A stretch of DNA of 64,000 nt, taken from NCBI RefSeq assembly GCF_030160115.1, contig NZ_BSNS01000011.1, positions 692,865 through 756,864 on the forward strand, given 5' to 3'. The notes under the pieces were generated by a model. The model saw nothing but the letters and a program-made list of their open reading frames with translations. It did not search any database and had not been told where the DNA came from. Positions 41,832 to 51,362 of this stretch are shown one piece after another. Position 1 is the first letter of the stretch. Every line of letters begins with the position of its first letter. This stretch comes from Devosia nitrariae. GTDB lineage: Bacteria > Pseudomonadota > Alphaproteobacteria > Rhizobiales > Devosiaceae. A program made the position numbers and the translations under genes.

Positions 41832-42770
41832 CTAATTGTAGACGATTTTGGCTCTGGCGCGCAGGTCGGCGAGATGCTTGTCCGCCGCCGTTTCCATCGC
41901 GCCCTGGCCGGCTTCCCGTCGGATTTCGCCCTTGATGAAGGTCAGGTCGTTGGCCTGTGCCTTCTCGCAGACAGCGAGCATAGACACGCCTCGGTCGGTC
42001 ACACGGGGTTTGGTGATGCCCCCGACATTCATCCCGGCCAGCTCGCCGGCAATGGCGTCGGGAAGCTGCGTGGCATGGCGTCGGCCGACATCGACGACGG
42101 CTGCGTCGGTGTAATTGAGCGAGAGTTCGACCGCACTGTCGCAGCCCGCAAATGCTGACCGATAGCTGTTGGCCTGCCCGACGCGCCCGCTGGCACCCTG
42201 GCCGCCGGGAGCAACGAAAATGATCTCCTTGAGGATATAGTCGAAGCTTTCGCTCGCCTGGGCGCGGGCGGCCGCCTGTTGCTCGAGCTCGAGGTCGGAG
42301 ATCTGGACCTGCGGCGCGACGGCGTTCTCCACGACGCTGTTCCAGGCGATCGACGCCTCGAGCCGGTCGCGCAGCGTCTCGATGCCGATGCCCTGACGCT
42401 GCATCATCTGGTCGAGCACTTCCTTGGACACTTTGATGTTGCGCGCCACCTGCAGATAGGCCGCATCGATCTGGGCACTGCTCACCGTCACGCCCATGCG
42501 CTTGGCTTCCTGCACCATCAGCGCTTCGTCGATCAACTGGCTGATCGCGCCATTGGTGCCTGCATTGTTGCCCTCGATGGCAAAGAGCCTGACGCGCTGA
42601 GCAACCTGGTTGTCGGTGATCGGTTCGCCGTTGACCATCACGCGCACGGCTTGCGCTACGCTCGGTGCCGCGCCCATGGCCGCCAGCAACAGGCCGGCAG
42701 CCAGCGCTGCCCTGGTCCGATTCCAAAATCCATTGAGCATCGTCGTCTTCCGTTTGCTTTCGCCGGGCAT
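41832..42770 (-). CDS. SurA-like periplasmic chaperone
   Basis: A 312-residue exported protein with a signal peptide (LAAGLLLAAMGAAPSVAQA) and a SurA N-terminal chaperone domain (VMVNGEPITDNQVAQRVRLF; AISQLIDEALMVQEAKRMGV). A region of about 100 residues with parvulin-like strand/helix order (FDYILKEIIFVAPGG; MNVGGITKPRVTDRGVSMLA) lacks the recognisable catalytic residues and the second parvulin module of E. coli SurA. It probably helps outer-membrane proteins such as LptD fold, since it lies between lptD and pdxA as surA does elsewhere. AGGAGG 4 bases before the ATG supports this start; MLNGF at 42740 is the alternative. Confidence 0.85.
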   Translation of the reverse strand: MPGESKRKTTMLNGFWNRTRAALAAGLLLAAMGAAPSVAQAVRVMVNGEPITDNQVAQRVRLFAIEGNNAGTNGAISQLIDEALMVQEAKRMGVTVSSAQIDAAYLQVARNIKVSKEVLDQMMQRQGIGIETLRDRLEASIAWNSVVENAVAPQVQISDLELEQQAAARAQASESFDYILKEIIFVAPGGQGASGRVGQANSYRSAFAGCDSAVELSLNYTDAAVVDVGRRHATQLPDAIAGELAGMNVGGITKPRVTDRGVSMLAVCEKAQANDLTFIKGEIRREAGQGAMETAADKHLADLRARAKIVYN

Positions 42771-42842
42771 AGGACCTCCTGCTACCCGAAAAACCGTCCA
42801 TCCGCCACGAATACGGCCAAAATCCGGTGGATCACCGGGTTG

Positions 42843-45146
42843 TCAGGGGCTGAATACCCCGGAATAGCCGGCGGTAAAGCCGGCTGGCGCCTTGAGCAGG
42901 ATCGATGCGGTTATCCTTGTGTCGTTTTCGGTCCTGTGCGTCGGCCCCGTCATGACCAGATTGGCGCCGGCCGCCAGATAGCCGTCGTCATACGTCAGGC
43001 CGGCGCTCGTCTGCAACCAGGTATTGGCGGCAACGTCCCAATAATAGCCCGCGGTCATGCGCCAGTAATCCATCAGCGGGATACCGATGGTCGCCCCGAT
43101 TTCATGCTGATCATCGAGAACCCCGGCATCGGTGTTGGCGGCCTCGTAATAGTAGTCGAGTCCGGCCGAGTATCCGTTGAGGCTGAGTGATGCGGTCAGC
43201 GCTCCCCGAATGACGTCGCTGTAGTCGGAATCCAGCACAACCTTCCCGCCGGCCCGCAGATAGGGCGTGAACGCGCCATAGGCGCCAAGCACGGCATAGG
43301 AAAGATCATCCGCGAGCGCCTCGGTGGCCCCCGCCAGCCCCGGGTCGCCGACATCGAACGCGTTGACTCCAGCCAGGTGGATCGACTGGCCAGCGATGAG
43401 CTCCAGGTAGCTGTCGTTGCCGAAATCGACGGCGTAGCGTCCGCCGACATTGGTCCGCAGCCCCGTCTCCTGCCGATCTGTTCCCGAGAAGCGGTCGTAG
43501 CTGAAAAGGTTGGTGTCGTCGAAGACGAAGCTTTGCGCGTTGTCGTTGATGATGCCGGGCATCGCCTCGCCCGACCCGCGATAGACGAGCTGGGCGATAG
43601 GCTCGACGAGGTGCACGACCGAACCGCTGCTGCCGGCCCAGGGCCAGCGCACATCCATGGCCGCGATCGGCGTCAGGCTGAACAGGGAGCCGGCATCGGG
43701 GGCGAGGGCATTGCCGCTCTCTCCGCTGTAGCTCGCCGCATCCGCCCGCACACCGACATAGGGCGTCGCAACGACCCCCATCGGCCCGATCCACTGATCC
43801 CGCCAGGCCGCCTGGGCCATGACATGGGTCTTTTCCCCTTCGAAGCCAAGGACGTGCGGGACGCCGTTGATGGTGGCCGCATGATCGGCCTCGCGCACGA
43901 TGTGGAGCAACCGGCCAGTGAGCTCGAGCTGACCGAGGCCATCGCCCAGCTCGACGATCTGGTCGTAACGCACATTGGGCAGCGCCGCGGCTTGGAGGTC
44001 CTGATCCTCGGGCTCGACCTTTTCGCCCAGCTTGTTGAAGTGCTGCAGCCGGACGTCGAAATAGGTGTCCTCGTTCAGGTACGTCGCATAGACGTTGTCC
44101 TCTGTCGCGTCACCCGTATCGAACAGATAGTCCTTGAGGTACCCGGCATCGGTGAAGGCGGTATAGGACCAGCCGACGATCCAGTCGGTGACCGGGCGGA
44201 ACGAACCGGTTGTCTGGATCATCCCGCGCCACTCCCGATCCCCAACCTCGCCCTCGAAGGCTTTCGGGTCCAGTTGGTAGACACCCGACGCCTTGATGTT
44301 GAACCGGCCGGTGTCGAAGCGCTGCACCCATTCGGCGCCCATCAGGAACCCCTGGCGGCTGACCAGCGTCGGCGTCAGGATAATGTCGGTGTAACGGCTG
44401 GAATAGGCGGTGAAGGGCACCTCGACCTTGGCCCCGATCTGTTCCGAGGAATCGAGGGTTGGCGTGCGCACGCGCTCCAGCGCCGTCTGGCTGGCGTCGG
44501 GCAACCAGAGATAGGGCAGCCAGGCCACCGGAAAGCCGAGGATCTCGAGGGTCGGCTGCTCGATGGTGATCGAGTTGTCCTCGTTATTCTGCACGAACCG
44601 CGTCGCCCTGACCGACCAGCCGATGCGCCGGCCCTCGGCATCGATACACTCGCCGCAAGGCGCGTAGGTCGGGTTGTTGAACAGCGTTTGCAGCGCCTCG
44701 TCGTATTCGGCACTGTCGGCCGTGATGCGCGCTCCGTCATAGGTGGTGATGGTCAGGGCCTCGATGAACGCGGTCTTGAGCCTGTCGGTGACTTCGAGAT
44801 CCTGCCCCTCGAGGATGTTCCCGGCCGGGTCGCGGATATAGGAGGGGCCGTCGAACCGCAAATCGCCCGTGTCCCGGTTGTAGATCAGTCTCTCGCCGCG
44901 CGCGGTATAGCCTTGATAGGTGTAGACGACGTCGCCCTCGGCGACGATAAGACCGGTCTCGGATTCGATGGTCAGGACATTGGCTTCGATTGCGGCCTGC
45001 CCGCCCGGTTCCACAGGGTCGCTGAAGAAGCGCTCGGGAATGAGCCCCTGGGCCTGCGCCGCCCCGCAAAAGGCGAAAAGGACGGCAACGCCTGCTGCCG
45101 CCAGGCGCTGTGACCACTCAATACTCACGCCACGGCGCCGACGCAT
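42843..45146 (-). CDS. lptD: LPS-assembly protein LptD
   Basis: Outer-membrane beta-barrel that inserts lipopolysaccharide into the outer leaflet. The 767-residue protein has a signal peptide (LAAAGVAVLFAFCGAAQA), an OstA/LptA-like jellyroll at about residues 55-160 (IVAEGDVVYTYQGYTARGER), a two-cysteine motif (YAPCGECIDAEGRRIGWSVR) in place of the E. coli disulfide pairs, and a C-terminal barrel with alternating aromatic strands. Its start shares one base with the lptG stop. The order lptF-lptG-lptD in one operon is the Rhizobiales arrangement. Confidence 0.95.
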   Translation of the reverse strand: MRRRRGVSIEWSQRLAAAGVAVLFAFCGAAQAQGLIPERFFSDPVEPGGQAAIEANVLTIESETGLIVAEGDVVYTYQGYTARGERLIYNRDTGDLRFDGPSYIRDPAGNILEGQDLEVTDRLKTAFIEALTITTYDGARITADSAEYDEALQTLFNNPTYAPCGECIDAEGRRIGWSVRATRFVQNNEDNSITIEQPTLEILGFPVAWLPYLWLPDASQTALERVRTPTLDSSEQIGAKVEVPFTAYSSRYTDIILTPTLVSRQGFLMGAEWVQRFDTGRFNIKASGVYQLDPKAFEGEVGDREWRGMIQTTGSFRPVTDWIVGWSYTAFTDAGYLKDYLFDTGDATEDNVYATYLNEDTYFDVRLQHFNKLGEKVEPEDQDLQAAALPNVRYDQIVELGDGLGQLELTGRLLHIVREADHAATINGVPHVLGFEGEKTHVMAQAAWRDQWIGPMGVVATPYVGVRADAASYSGESGNALAPDAGSLFSLTPIAAMDVRWPWAGSSGSVVHLVEPIAQLVYRGSGEAMPGIINDNAQSFVFDDTNLFSYDRFSGTDRQETGLRTNVGGRYAVDFGNDSYLELIAGQSIHLAGVNAFDVGDPGLAGATEALADDLSYAVLGAYGAFTPYLRAGGKVVLDSDYSDVIRGALTASLSLNGYSAGLDYYYEAANTDAGVLDDQHEIGATIGIPLMDYWRMTAGYYWDVAANTWLQTSAGLTYDDGYLAAGANLVMTGPTHRTENDTRITASILLKAPAGFTAGYSGVFSP

Positions 45147-46216
45147 CAGGCTCGTCCGTCTTCTCTATAAAGCAGTACCGTTACCCCGATGACGATAGCC
45201 ACGAATGCCGGTCCCAGGGCCGCGAACGCCGGTTCGAGAACACCCCCTGAGCCTGCCCGCTCGGACATCTCGGTGATGACGAAAACGACGAACCCCAGAA
45301 CGATGCCGTAAAGGACCGCCGGCCCATACTTGTCCGATCTTCGATAACCTGCGGTAAACGCAAAGGCAATGAACAGAGAGCCCGTCAGGAGGAGCGGCAT
45401 GCTGATGAGCTTGATGAAGCGCGTCATTGCCGCCGCGCGCACGCCGGGATCGGCGATTCCCGCCTCGATGAGTGCGGCCAGTTCGAAGAAGGTGACGTCC
45501 TCGATCGAGGTGAGCTTCAAGCTGATCTCAGCCGCCGTCGAGGTCGTCGGCAGGGAAAAGTCGGTGACCGGTTCCGGCGGCGAATCCGTCCGGTGCACAA
45601 TTGCCCGCGCCATAAGCCACCGGCCGCGCTCGAGGATGGCAAGTTCTCCCTCGATCCGTTCGCCCGCCGCGCCGCCGATGGGAAAGATCACCACGTCCCG
45701 GAGCCGGCTCCCTCCAGCCTCCATGCCCTGGGCGACCATGACGTAGTGCGCTCCGTCCGCCCGCTGCTCCAGCCAGACTTCGCCGGGAGGCGTAAGCAAC
45801 GTCGCTTCGCCCGGCGGCATGGGCGCGAGTTGTCGGATGAGGCTCGTCGTCTGCGTTTCGGCGAACATGGATATCGCTATACTGACGAGCAGCAGGGCGA
45901 TGGTCGGTGCGCGGATGATCCGCCAGATCGACATCCCGCTCGATTTGATCACCGTCAGTTCGTGGCGAACCTTGAGGTCGATGAAGCCGATGATGGCGCC
46001 GAGCAGCACCGTCACCGGCAGCGTCTTGATGGTCCAGCGCGCCCCGCTCGCCAGCACCATCACGATTGCCCATTGGATGCCGAAGTTTTCCGCGACATTG
46101 TTGAAGCGCCATGTATCGAGCGCCTCGGCCAGCACGATCAGGCCGTAGAAGACGAGCACGGTGATCGCCATTCGGCTGCCCACGCGCCCGAGGATGAACC
46201 AGTCAAGCCGCCTCAT
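45146..46216 (-). CDS. lptG: LPS export permease LptG
   Basis: Inner-membrane subunit of the LptB2FG ABC extractor. The 356-residue protein has spans at about 10-30, 58-82 and 100-120 (WRIIRAPTIALLLVSIAISM), a periplasmic beta-jellyroll domain (GEVWLEQRADGAHYVMVAQG) and three C-terminal spans (AVLYGIVLGFVVFVITEMSE). The start overlaps lptF by four bases and the stop overlaps lptD by one. The assignment LptG rather than LptF rests on order and on the MRRLDWFILGRV opening. Confidence 0.93.
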   Translation of the reverse strand: MRRLDWFILGRVGSRMAITVLVFYGLIVLAEALDTWRFNNVAENFGIQWAIVMVLASGARWTIKTLPVTVLLGAIIGFIDLKVRHELTVIKSSGMSIWRIIRAPTIALLLVSIAISMFAETQTTSLIRQLAPMPPGEATLLTPPGEVWLEQRADGAHYVMVAQGMEAGGSRLRDVVIFPIGGAAGERIEGELAILERGRWLMARAIVHRTDSPPEPVTDFSLPTTSTAAEISLKLTSIEDVTFFELAALIEAGIADPGVRAAAMTRFIKLISMPLLLTGSLFIAFAFTAGYRRSDKYGPAVLYGIVLGFVVFVITEMSERAGSGGVLEPAFAALGPAFVAIVIGVTVLLYREDGRA

Positions 46217-47301
46217 GTGGCCGCCTGCGGTATCGGTGCCATGAACCGCCGTCGCGCCCGCACGGCGAGGGCGACGGTACCCGCTGCGATCATCAGCACG
46301 GAACCCGCGACAGACCCGACCTGCGGGCCGAGCAAACCGTAGGACGAGACGGCCAGGTCGACGAAGGCGATGACCAGCACCACCACTTCCATGGGCAGCA
46401 CAAGCCGTCCGCGTCGACCGCTCGGGAATGCGCTGATCGCCAGCACCATCAGGCAGATGCCGATGACCCTGAGGCCTTCGCCCATGCGTTCGGTCAGCTT
46501 GCGGAGCGTGCGCGGCGCGATTTCGCCGGCGGCCAGCGCGTCGCGGACGAGCGTCACGCTGTCGGTGATCGAAACAGGGTCGGGTGTGGCAGTGGTCTGT
46601 GTGAAGCGATCGACATTGACGTGATATTGGCCGAACTTTACCTCGGAAAAACGCTCGCCCGGGCCGCGCGACTGCAGCGATCCGTTGCGCAGCTGCAGGA
46701 TGTAACCGTCCTCCGCGCGCGCCACCGTCGCCGATTCCGCCACATAGGTGCGCCTGACCTCAGGGTCGCGCCGGTCGTCGGCGAAGAATTCGGTGATCTC
46801 GCCATTGCCGGTCCGCCCGCCGATCAGCAGCACCACACCCGGCGTCACCTGCATGAACCGGCCGGGCCGCAGCGTTGAGCTGACGAGATCCGCGGTGATG
46901 GCGGCGTTGAGCGCGTTGAGCTGCCGGTTGGCCAGCGGTGCCAGGAAATTGGAGATGATGAGCACGCCGGTCGCCCCAAGTATCGCCACCACTCCCGCCG
47001 CCCGGAAGAGATCGCCAAGGCCATGGCTGGTATGGATGATGTGCAGCTCGTGATTGGATTGCAGTGCCACCAGCGCCCGCGCCAGACCGATGCCCACGCA
47101 TACGAACGCGAAGGTCAGCACCAGTGGTGGCATGGCGAGCACGCCCTGCCAGCCGAGCGTCAGGAGGCTCTGCCCCTTGACCGAGACCGTGTCGAAGATG
47201 CGCAGGCACTGCACCATCCATAGAAGGAAGCAGACGACGCCGAACAGAATCAGCGCATCGAGGGCGAACATTCGCGCAAGGTATCGGGTCAGCCGGCGCA
47301 T
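46213..47301 (-). CDS. lptF: LPS export permease LptF
   Basis: The 362-residue partner of LptG. The N-terminus MRRLTRYLARMFALDALILF leads into the first span. LTFAFVCVGIGLARALVALQ (second and third spans) and the long periplasmic domain (GVVLLIGGRTGNGEITEFFA) follow, with three C-terminal helices last. I start at 47301 because the upstream frame encodes Cys/His-rich residues with no membrane-protein character. It is the first gene of lptF-lptG-lptD and is divergent from pepA; the 238-base divergent region contains no obvious strong promoter. Confidence 0.92.
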   Translation of the reverse strand: MRRLTRYLARMFALDALILFGVVCFLLWMVQCLRIFDTVSVKGQSLLTLGWQGVLAMPPLVLTFAFVCVGIGLARALVALQSNHELHIIHTSHGLGDLFRAAGVVAILGATGVLIISNFLAPLANRQLNALNAAITADLVSSTLRPGRFMQVTPGVVLLIGGRTGNGEITEFFADDRRDPEVRRTYVAESATVARAEDGYILQLRNGSLQSRGPGERFSEVKFGQYHVNVDRFTQTTATPDPVSITDSVTLVRDALAAGEIAPRTLRKLTERMGEGLRVIGICLMVLAISAFPSGRRGRLVLPMEVVVLVIAFVDLAVSSYGLLGPQVGSVAGSVLMIAAGTVALAVRARRRFMAPIPQAAT

Positions 47302-47539
47302 TCGGTCCGTCGTTGTGGGCAGGCTCTGCCTGCCGTTGCATTCCGGGGCGCAAACTGCGGTACTTGCAGCGATGTGACAAGCCGCGTTGTGCCGCATGTC
47401 CAGCGAATTTGCCGGTTGCCAGCGGCCTGTTGCGGGATTGACGCGCCGGTCGATCCCCCCGATGCTGGACGTCCTCCCGCAGCCGCGGCGGTTTTGACGC
47501 TCCGGCCAACGTCACGCTTTACCTGAACAGATCCGCCCG

Positions 47540-49030
47540 ATGCCGCAGACCCTGATTGTCGAAACCGCCCCTTTGACCCTCGGCCAGTCCGACCTGCTGG
47601 TCATCTATGCCGCCGAGGGCCAGGCGCCCGGGGGCGTCGGCGGAACCGTCTGGACCTCGGCTGGCCTCGATTGGCAGGCTGTTCTCGACGGCACCGGCTT
47701 CAAGGGCAAGCCGGGCCAGGCTCTCGACTTCATCGCGCCGTCCAACGTTCCGGCGAGGCGCATGATGGTGCTCGGCTCCGGCAAGCCGAATGGCGTCGAC
47801 CTGACGGCCTGGACCGACCGTGGCGGGTCGCTGATGGGCAAGATCAGCGGCTTGAAGGCCGAGACCGTCTCCGTCGTCCTCGACGGCGCCGACGCGAGCC
47901 CGGCAGCCGTCGCCGAACTCGCCGCCGGGCTGCGCCTGCGCCACTACAAATTCGACAAGTACAAGTCGCAGGCTGCCGACGAGAATGGCCCGGCAACCCT
48001 CAAAATCGTCCTGCACATCGCCGATCCGGCGGCAGCGCAAGCAGCGATCGCCGACCGCGGGGCCGTCGCCGAAGGGACGCTCCTGGCGCGCGACCTCATT
48101 AACGAGCCGGCCAATGTGCTGGGTCCCGTTGAATTCGCCGGTATCGCCGGCAACCTTGCCGAATTCGGTGTCGAGGTCGAAACCCTGATGCCAGAGGATT
48201 TGGAAAAGCTCGGCATGCGATCACTGCTGGCCGTGGCGCGCGGCTCGGTGCGCCCGGCACGCCTCGTCGTCATGCGCTGGAACGGCGGCGCTGCCGGCGC
48301 CCAGCCCGTCGCCTTCGTCGGCAAGGGCGTGGTGTTTGACACCGGCGGCATCTCCATCAAGCCCGCTGGCTCGATGGAAGACATGAAGGGCGACATGGGT
48401 GGGGCCGCCGCCGTCACCGGGCTGATGCAGGCGCTCGCCCGCCGCAAGGCCAGGGTCAACGCCGTCGGAGTTATCGGACTCGTCGAGAATATGCCGGATG
48501 GCGATGCGGCTCGCCCCGGCGACATCGTGCGCGCGATGTCCGGCACCACCATCGAGATCGTCAACACCGACGCCGAAGGCCGGCTCGTCCTCGCCGACGC
48601 GCTCTGGTACACGCAGGATCGCTTCAAACCGCGATTCATGGTCAACCTGGCAACGCTGACCGGGGCCATTTCGGTGGCGCTCGGCAATGATCATGCCGGG
48701 CTCTTCTCCAACAACGACGAACTGGCCTCGCGGCTGCTGGCGGCCGGGCTCGCCGTCAACGAGAAACTCTGGCGCATGCCCATGGGACCGGCCTACGACA
48801 AGCTCATCGAATCGCGCTTTGCCGATATCAAGAATTCCGCCGGCCGTCCGGCCTCCTCCATCACCGCCGCCCACTTCCTGTCGCGCTTTGTCAACGGCGT
48901 ACCCTGGGCCCATCTCGACATTGCCGGCACCGCTTTCGGTGCACCGGCCACCGAGACCAATGCCGGCTGGGCGCCGGGTTTCGGCGTGGCCCTGCTCGAT
49001 AGGCTGGTGCGTGACAATTACGAAGCTTAG
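47540..49030 (+). CDS. pepA: Leucyl aminopeptidase (M17)
   Basis: Cytosolic dizinc aminopeptidase. The 496-residue protein has the M17 catalytic core in the C-terminal half: [20 protein letters not shown] with the metal-ligand Lys and Asp, the PepA signature [14 protein letters not shown], and [20 protein letters not shown]. The N-terminal macro-like domain is present. E. coli PepA also acts as a DNA-binding architectural protein; nothing here shows that. It precedes holC by 23 bases, a conserved pair in Proteobacteria. Confidence 0.96.
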   Translation: MPQTLIVETAPLTLGQSDLLVIYAAEGQAPGGVGGTVWTSAGLDWQAVLDGTGFKGKPGQALDFIAPSNVPARRMMVLGSGKPNGVDLTAWTDRGGSLMGKISGLKAETVSVVLDGADASPAAVAELAAGLRLRHYKFDKYKSQAADENGPATLKIVLHIADPAAAQAAIADRGAVAEGTLLARDLINEPANVLGPVEFAGIAGNLAEFGVEVETLMPEDLEKLGMRSLLAVARGSVRPARLVVMRWNGGAAGAQPVAFVGKGVVFDTGGISIKPAGSMEDMKGDMGGAAAVTGLMQALARRKARVNAVGVIGLVENMPDGDAARPGDIVRAMSGTTIEIVNTDAEGRLVLADALWYTQDRFKPRFMVNLATLTGAISVALGNDHAGLFSNNDELASRLLAAGLAVNEKLWRMPMGPAYDKLIESRFADIKNSAGRPASSITAAHFLSRFVNGVPWAHLDIAGTAFGAPATETNAGWAPGFGVALLDRLVRDNYEA

Positions 49031-49053
49031 GTTCCCTGAAACGGGGACGATCC

Positions 49054-49500
49054 ATGGCTGAAGTGTTGTTCTATCATCTCGAAGCCAGGCCAATCGAGGC
49101 GGTGCTGCCGCAGCTCCTTGAAAAGACCCTGGAGCGGGGCTGGCGCGCCGTCATCGAGATCGGCAGTACCGAGCGTGCCGAGGCACTCGACGCCCATCTC
49201 TGGACCTATCGCGACGATGGGTTCTTGCCTCATGGCCGCGCCGGCGACGACGCCGAGGCGCGCCAGCCAATCCTGCTGACGACCGACGGCGCTAATCCGA
49301 ACGCGGCCACCGTACGCTTCTTCGTCGACCGCGCCGTCCCGGCGGAAACCACCGGCTACGAGCGTATCGTCTATCTCTTTTCCGGTCATGACCCCGACGC
49401 GGTCGCCGAAGCGCGGGTCGCCTGGAAGGCCTTGCAGACCGGCAACAGCGTGACCTATTGGCAGCAGGAACCCTCGGGACGCTGGGTCAAGAAGGCATGA
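49054..49500 (+). CDS. holC: DNA polymerase III chi subunit
   Basis: A 148-residue HolC that links the clamp loader to SSB. MAEVLFYHLEARPIEAVLPQ and LLEKTLERGWRAVIEIGS open the fold, LDAHLWTYRDDGFLPHGRAG is the best conserved family segment, and YERIVYLFSGHDPDAVAEAR ends it. GGGGACGATCC precedes the ATG. The gene follows pepA and is followed after 10 bases by the YitT-like gene. Confidence 0.92.
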   Translation: MAEVLFYHLEARPIEAVLPQLLEKTLERGWRAVIEIGSTERAEALDAHLWTYRDDGFLPHGRAGDDAEARQPILLTTDGANPNAATVRFFVDRAVPAETTGYERIVYLFSGHDPDAVAEARVAWKALQTGNSVTYWQQEPSGRWVKKA

Positions 49501-49510
49501 GGGCAGGGCG

Positions 49511-50128
49511 ATGACGCCGGATCTGTCGACGCCCAGCAAGCACACACTCTACGAGGATGTCTTCGCCATTCTCATCGGCACCACGCTGGTGGGGCTGGGC
49601 ATAGTCCTCTACTCAAAAGTGCTGCTGACCACTGGCAGCACGGCGGGCCTTGCGTTGCTGCTGCACTATTCGACGGGCATCGGGTTCGGGCTGCTGTTCT
49701 TTCTCATCAACCTGCCGTTCTACCTGCTGGCGGCACTGCGCATGGGCGTGGCCTTCACCGTCAAGACCATCGTGTCGGTCGGTCTCGTCTCGGCCTGCAC
49801 CTGGCTGACGCCGCAGTGGCTCGACATCTCATCCGTCGAGCCGGTCTATGCAGCGCTCGTTGGAGGCGGCCTCATCGGCCTTGGGATCCTCTCGCTCTTC
49901 CGCCACAAGGCAAGCGTTGGCGGCATCAACATCCTGGCGTTGTTCCTGCAGGAGAACTTCGGCATCCGCGCCGGCTATTTCCAATTGGCGGTCGACGTCG
50001 CCATCATGGTTGCCGCCGTCTTCATCCTGCCCTTCGACAGGGTGCTGCTCTCGCTGCTCGGCGCGCTGGTGCTCAACCTCATCGTCGCGCTCAACCACAA
50101 GCCGGGGCGTTACGTCGGATTCAGCTGA
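49511..50128 (+). CDS. YitT family membrane protein
   Basis: A 205-residue integral membrane protein of the YitT/DUF161 family, with about five hydrophobic spans (IGTTLVGLGIVLYSKVLLTT; GLLFFLINLPFYLLAALRMG; VYAALVGGGLIGLGILSLFR). The motif GSTAGLALLLHYSTGIGFGL is typical. The C-terminal cytosolic DUF2179 domain present in Firmicutes members is missing, as is common in Proteobacteria. Function is uncertain; a transport role is guessed. It is probably co-transcribed with pepA-holC and ends before an accessory stretch. Confidence 0.85.
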   Translation: MTPDLSTPSKHTLYEDVFAILIGTTLVGLGIVLYSKVLLTTGSTAGLALLLHYSTGIGFGLLFFLINLPFYLLAALRMGVAFTVKTIVSVGLVSACTWLTPQWLDISSVEPVYAALVGGGLIGLGILSLFRHKASVGGINILALFLQENFGIRAGYFQLAVDVAIMVAAVFILPFDRVLLSLLGALVLNLIVALNHKPGRYVGFS

Positions 50129-50429
50129 TCGGCTGGTCCCTGTCCGGCCCTGGTGATTCACTTGAATAACCGAGACTGGCGTGGCTGCGGTATATCTTTG
50201 GCAGTGCCGATCTCGCACCGAGCCAGACGCGGCTGTTGCCTCCGCGAATACAGCGGAACGGTTCAATCGGTTCCGAGCCGGGCGCGCGCCGTGCCCGCTG
50301 GGCTTCCCGTCAAATCCAGATCCAAGTCCTTCTGGAGGGCCTTTCCGATCCAGATCCCCGGGGGGAGAGACTGAACAGGAAGGATCTAAAGTGATATAGA
50401 GAAGGCCGAAAACGATATAGGGGGATGCT
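50129..50429. other. Non-coding stretch after yitT
   Basis: No supported gene. It contains a CGGAAC/GTTCCG dyad at 50254-50275 and two GATATAG repeats just before the next gene. No clear promoter or terminator was found. Confidence 0.4.
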
Positions 50430-50951
50430 ATGCCGGTCTATATCAGATTCCAGCGGAACGGGATGTCGATCCCCGGCACGATGTGGTCCAGCGTTCACAC
50501 CCCGGGTTGGACCGATTTCCGGGATAGCGATCCTGAACCAGCGAGGGGGGCGATCCCCGAAGTTGGCGACGAGGTGCTTGTCGGTTTCGAGACCAGTGAG
50601 GTCCCCAGCACATCCCTCGGCAGCTGGGCCAAGGCGGAGGGACTGGACGTTGCTTGGAACGTGCCATCATACGCGCCAAGGGAAGGCCGCTCTGCGATCC
50701 TCACCACCGAGATCGAGTTCACCCAGCCGGATCGCCTTGGCAGAGAAATTGCCGATCTTCGCGTTAAGCTCCACGACGTGCGAATTGTGCGCAGCGAGCA
50801 CATCTCGCGAGCGGGCGGCGTCGTGCCCGCTAAGCGCATGGTGATAGCCTGCAGCAGGATGACGCAGGCAGGCATGCCGAAGTCGGCGCCGGACATTTCA
50901 CATCAGGTGCGGGCGAGGGTGGCTAAGGCGCAAGTCGGACGGTATCGCTAG
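50430..50951 (+). CDS. Hypothetical beta-rich protein, 173 residues
   Basis: The family is not recognised. The protein begins MPVYIRFQRNGMSIPGTMWS and is predicted by eye to be mostly strands, with ILTTEIEFTQPDRLGREIAD and LRVKLHDVRIVRSEHISRAG in the middle and MVIACSRMTQAGMPK near the end. The strand order and the IxFTQ...LHDVRI pattern faintly recall Hcp-type beta-barrel proteins, but no type VI secretion gene is near and the likeness is not strong enough to name it. There is no signal peptide. GGGGGATG overlaps the start. The flanking DNA is non-coding for 300-400 bases on each side, so this looks like an isolated accessory gene. Confidence 0.6.
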   Translation: MPVYIRFQRNGMSIPGTMWSSVHTPGWTDFRDSDPEPARGAIPEVGDEVLVGFETSEVPSTSLGSWAKAEGLDVAWNVPSYAPREGRSAILTTEIEFTQPDRLGREIADLRVKLHDVRIVRSEHISRAGGVVPAKRMVIACSRMTQAGMPKSAPDISHQVRARVAKAQVGRYR

Positions 50952-51362
50952 CCATTCTGAGTGGCGAGCCGGCCAAGGACGACGACGATCTCGTCGATTC
51001 CGCGCTCCCAGACTCCACTACCAGCGGAAGCGCGACAGTAACGCGATCAAGCCAGACGCCCGAGACCGCTCCTCTGAACCCAGACGCCTGACCACGAGAA
51101 GCTTGGCTAGGCGTTCAGCGACGGACTTCTACGACTGGGCTCTTGATCGCGCTTTAGCTGCCCTCATCGATCCGTGGCGTTTCCACGGATGGGGTCATAA
51201 GCCCCGTGAGGCTGGCCAACCATGGTGCCCGCCGCCCAACTTGAACTCGACCGATCGCCACGACGCCGTTGGCAGACTTGCTGCACGGCGGCGCGAAACC
51301 ATCCGCTGCCGGCTGCGTTGGTTCCGGAGCAAGAAGGGGTATCAGCAAGGGGGGACTATCGA
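50952..51362. other. Non-coding stretch before the glgE operon
   Basis: About 410 bases without a supported gene. An in-frame extension of GlgE reaches back to 51222 but encodes Arg/Cys/Pro-rich residues unlike the family. No GGAAC-type or clear housekeeping promoter was found, although the operon promoter should lie here. Confidence 0.45.
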
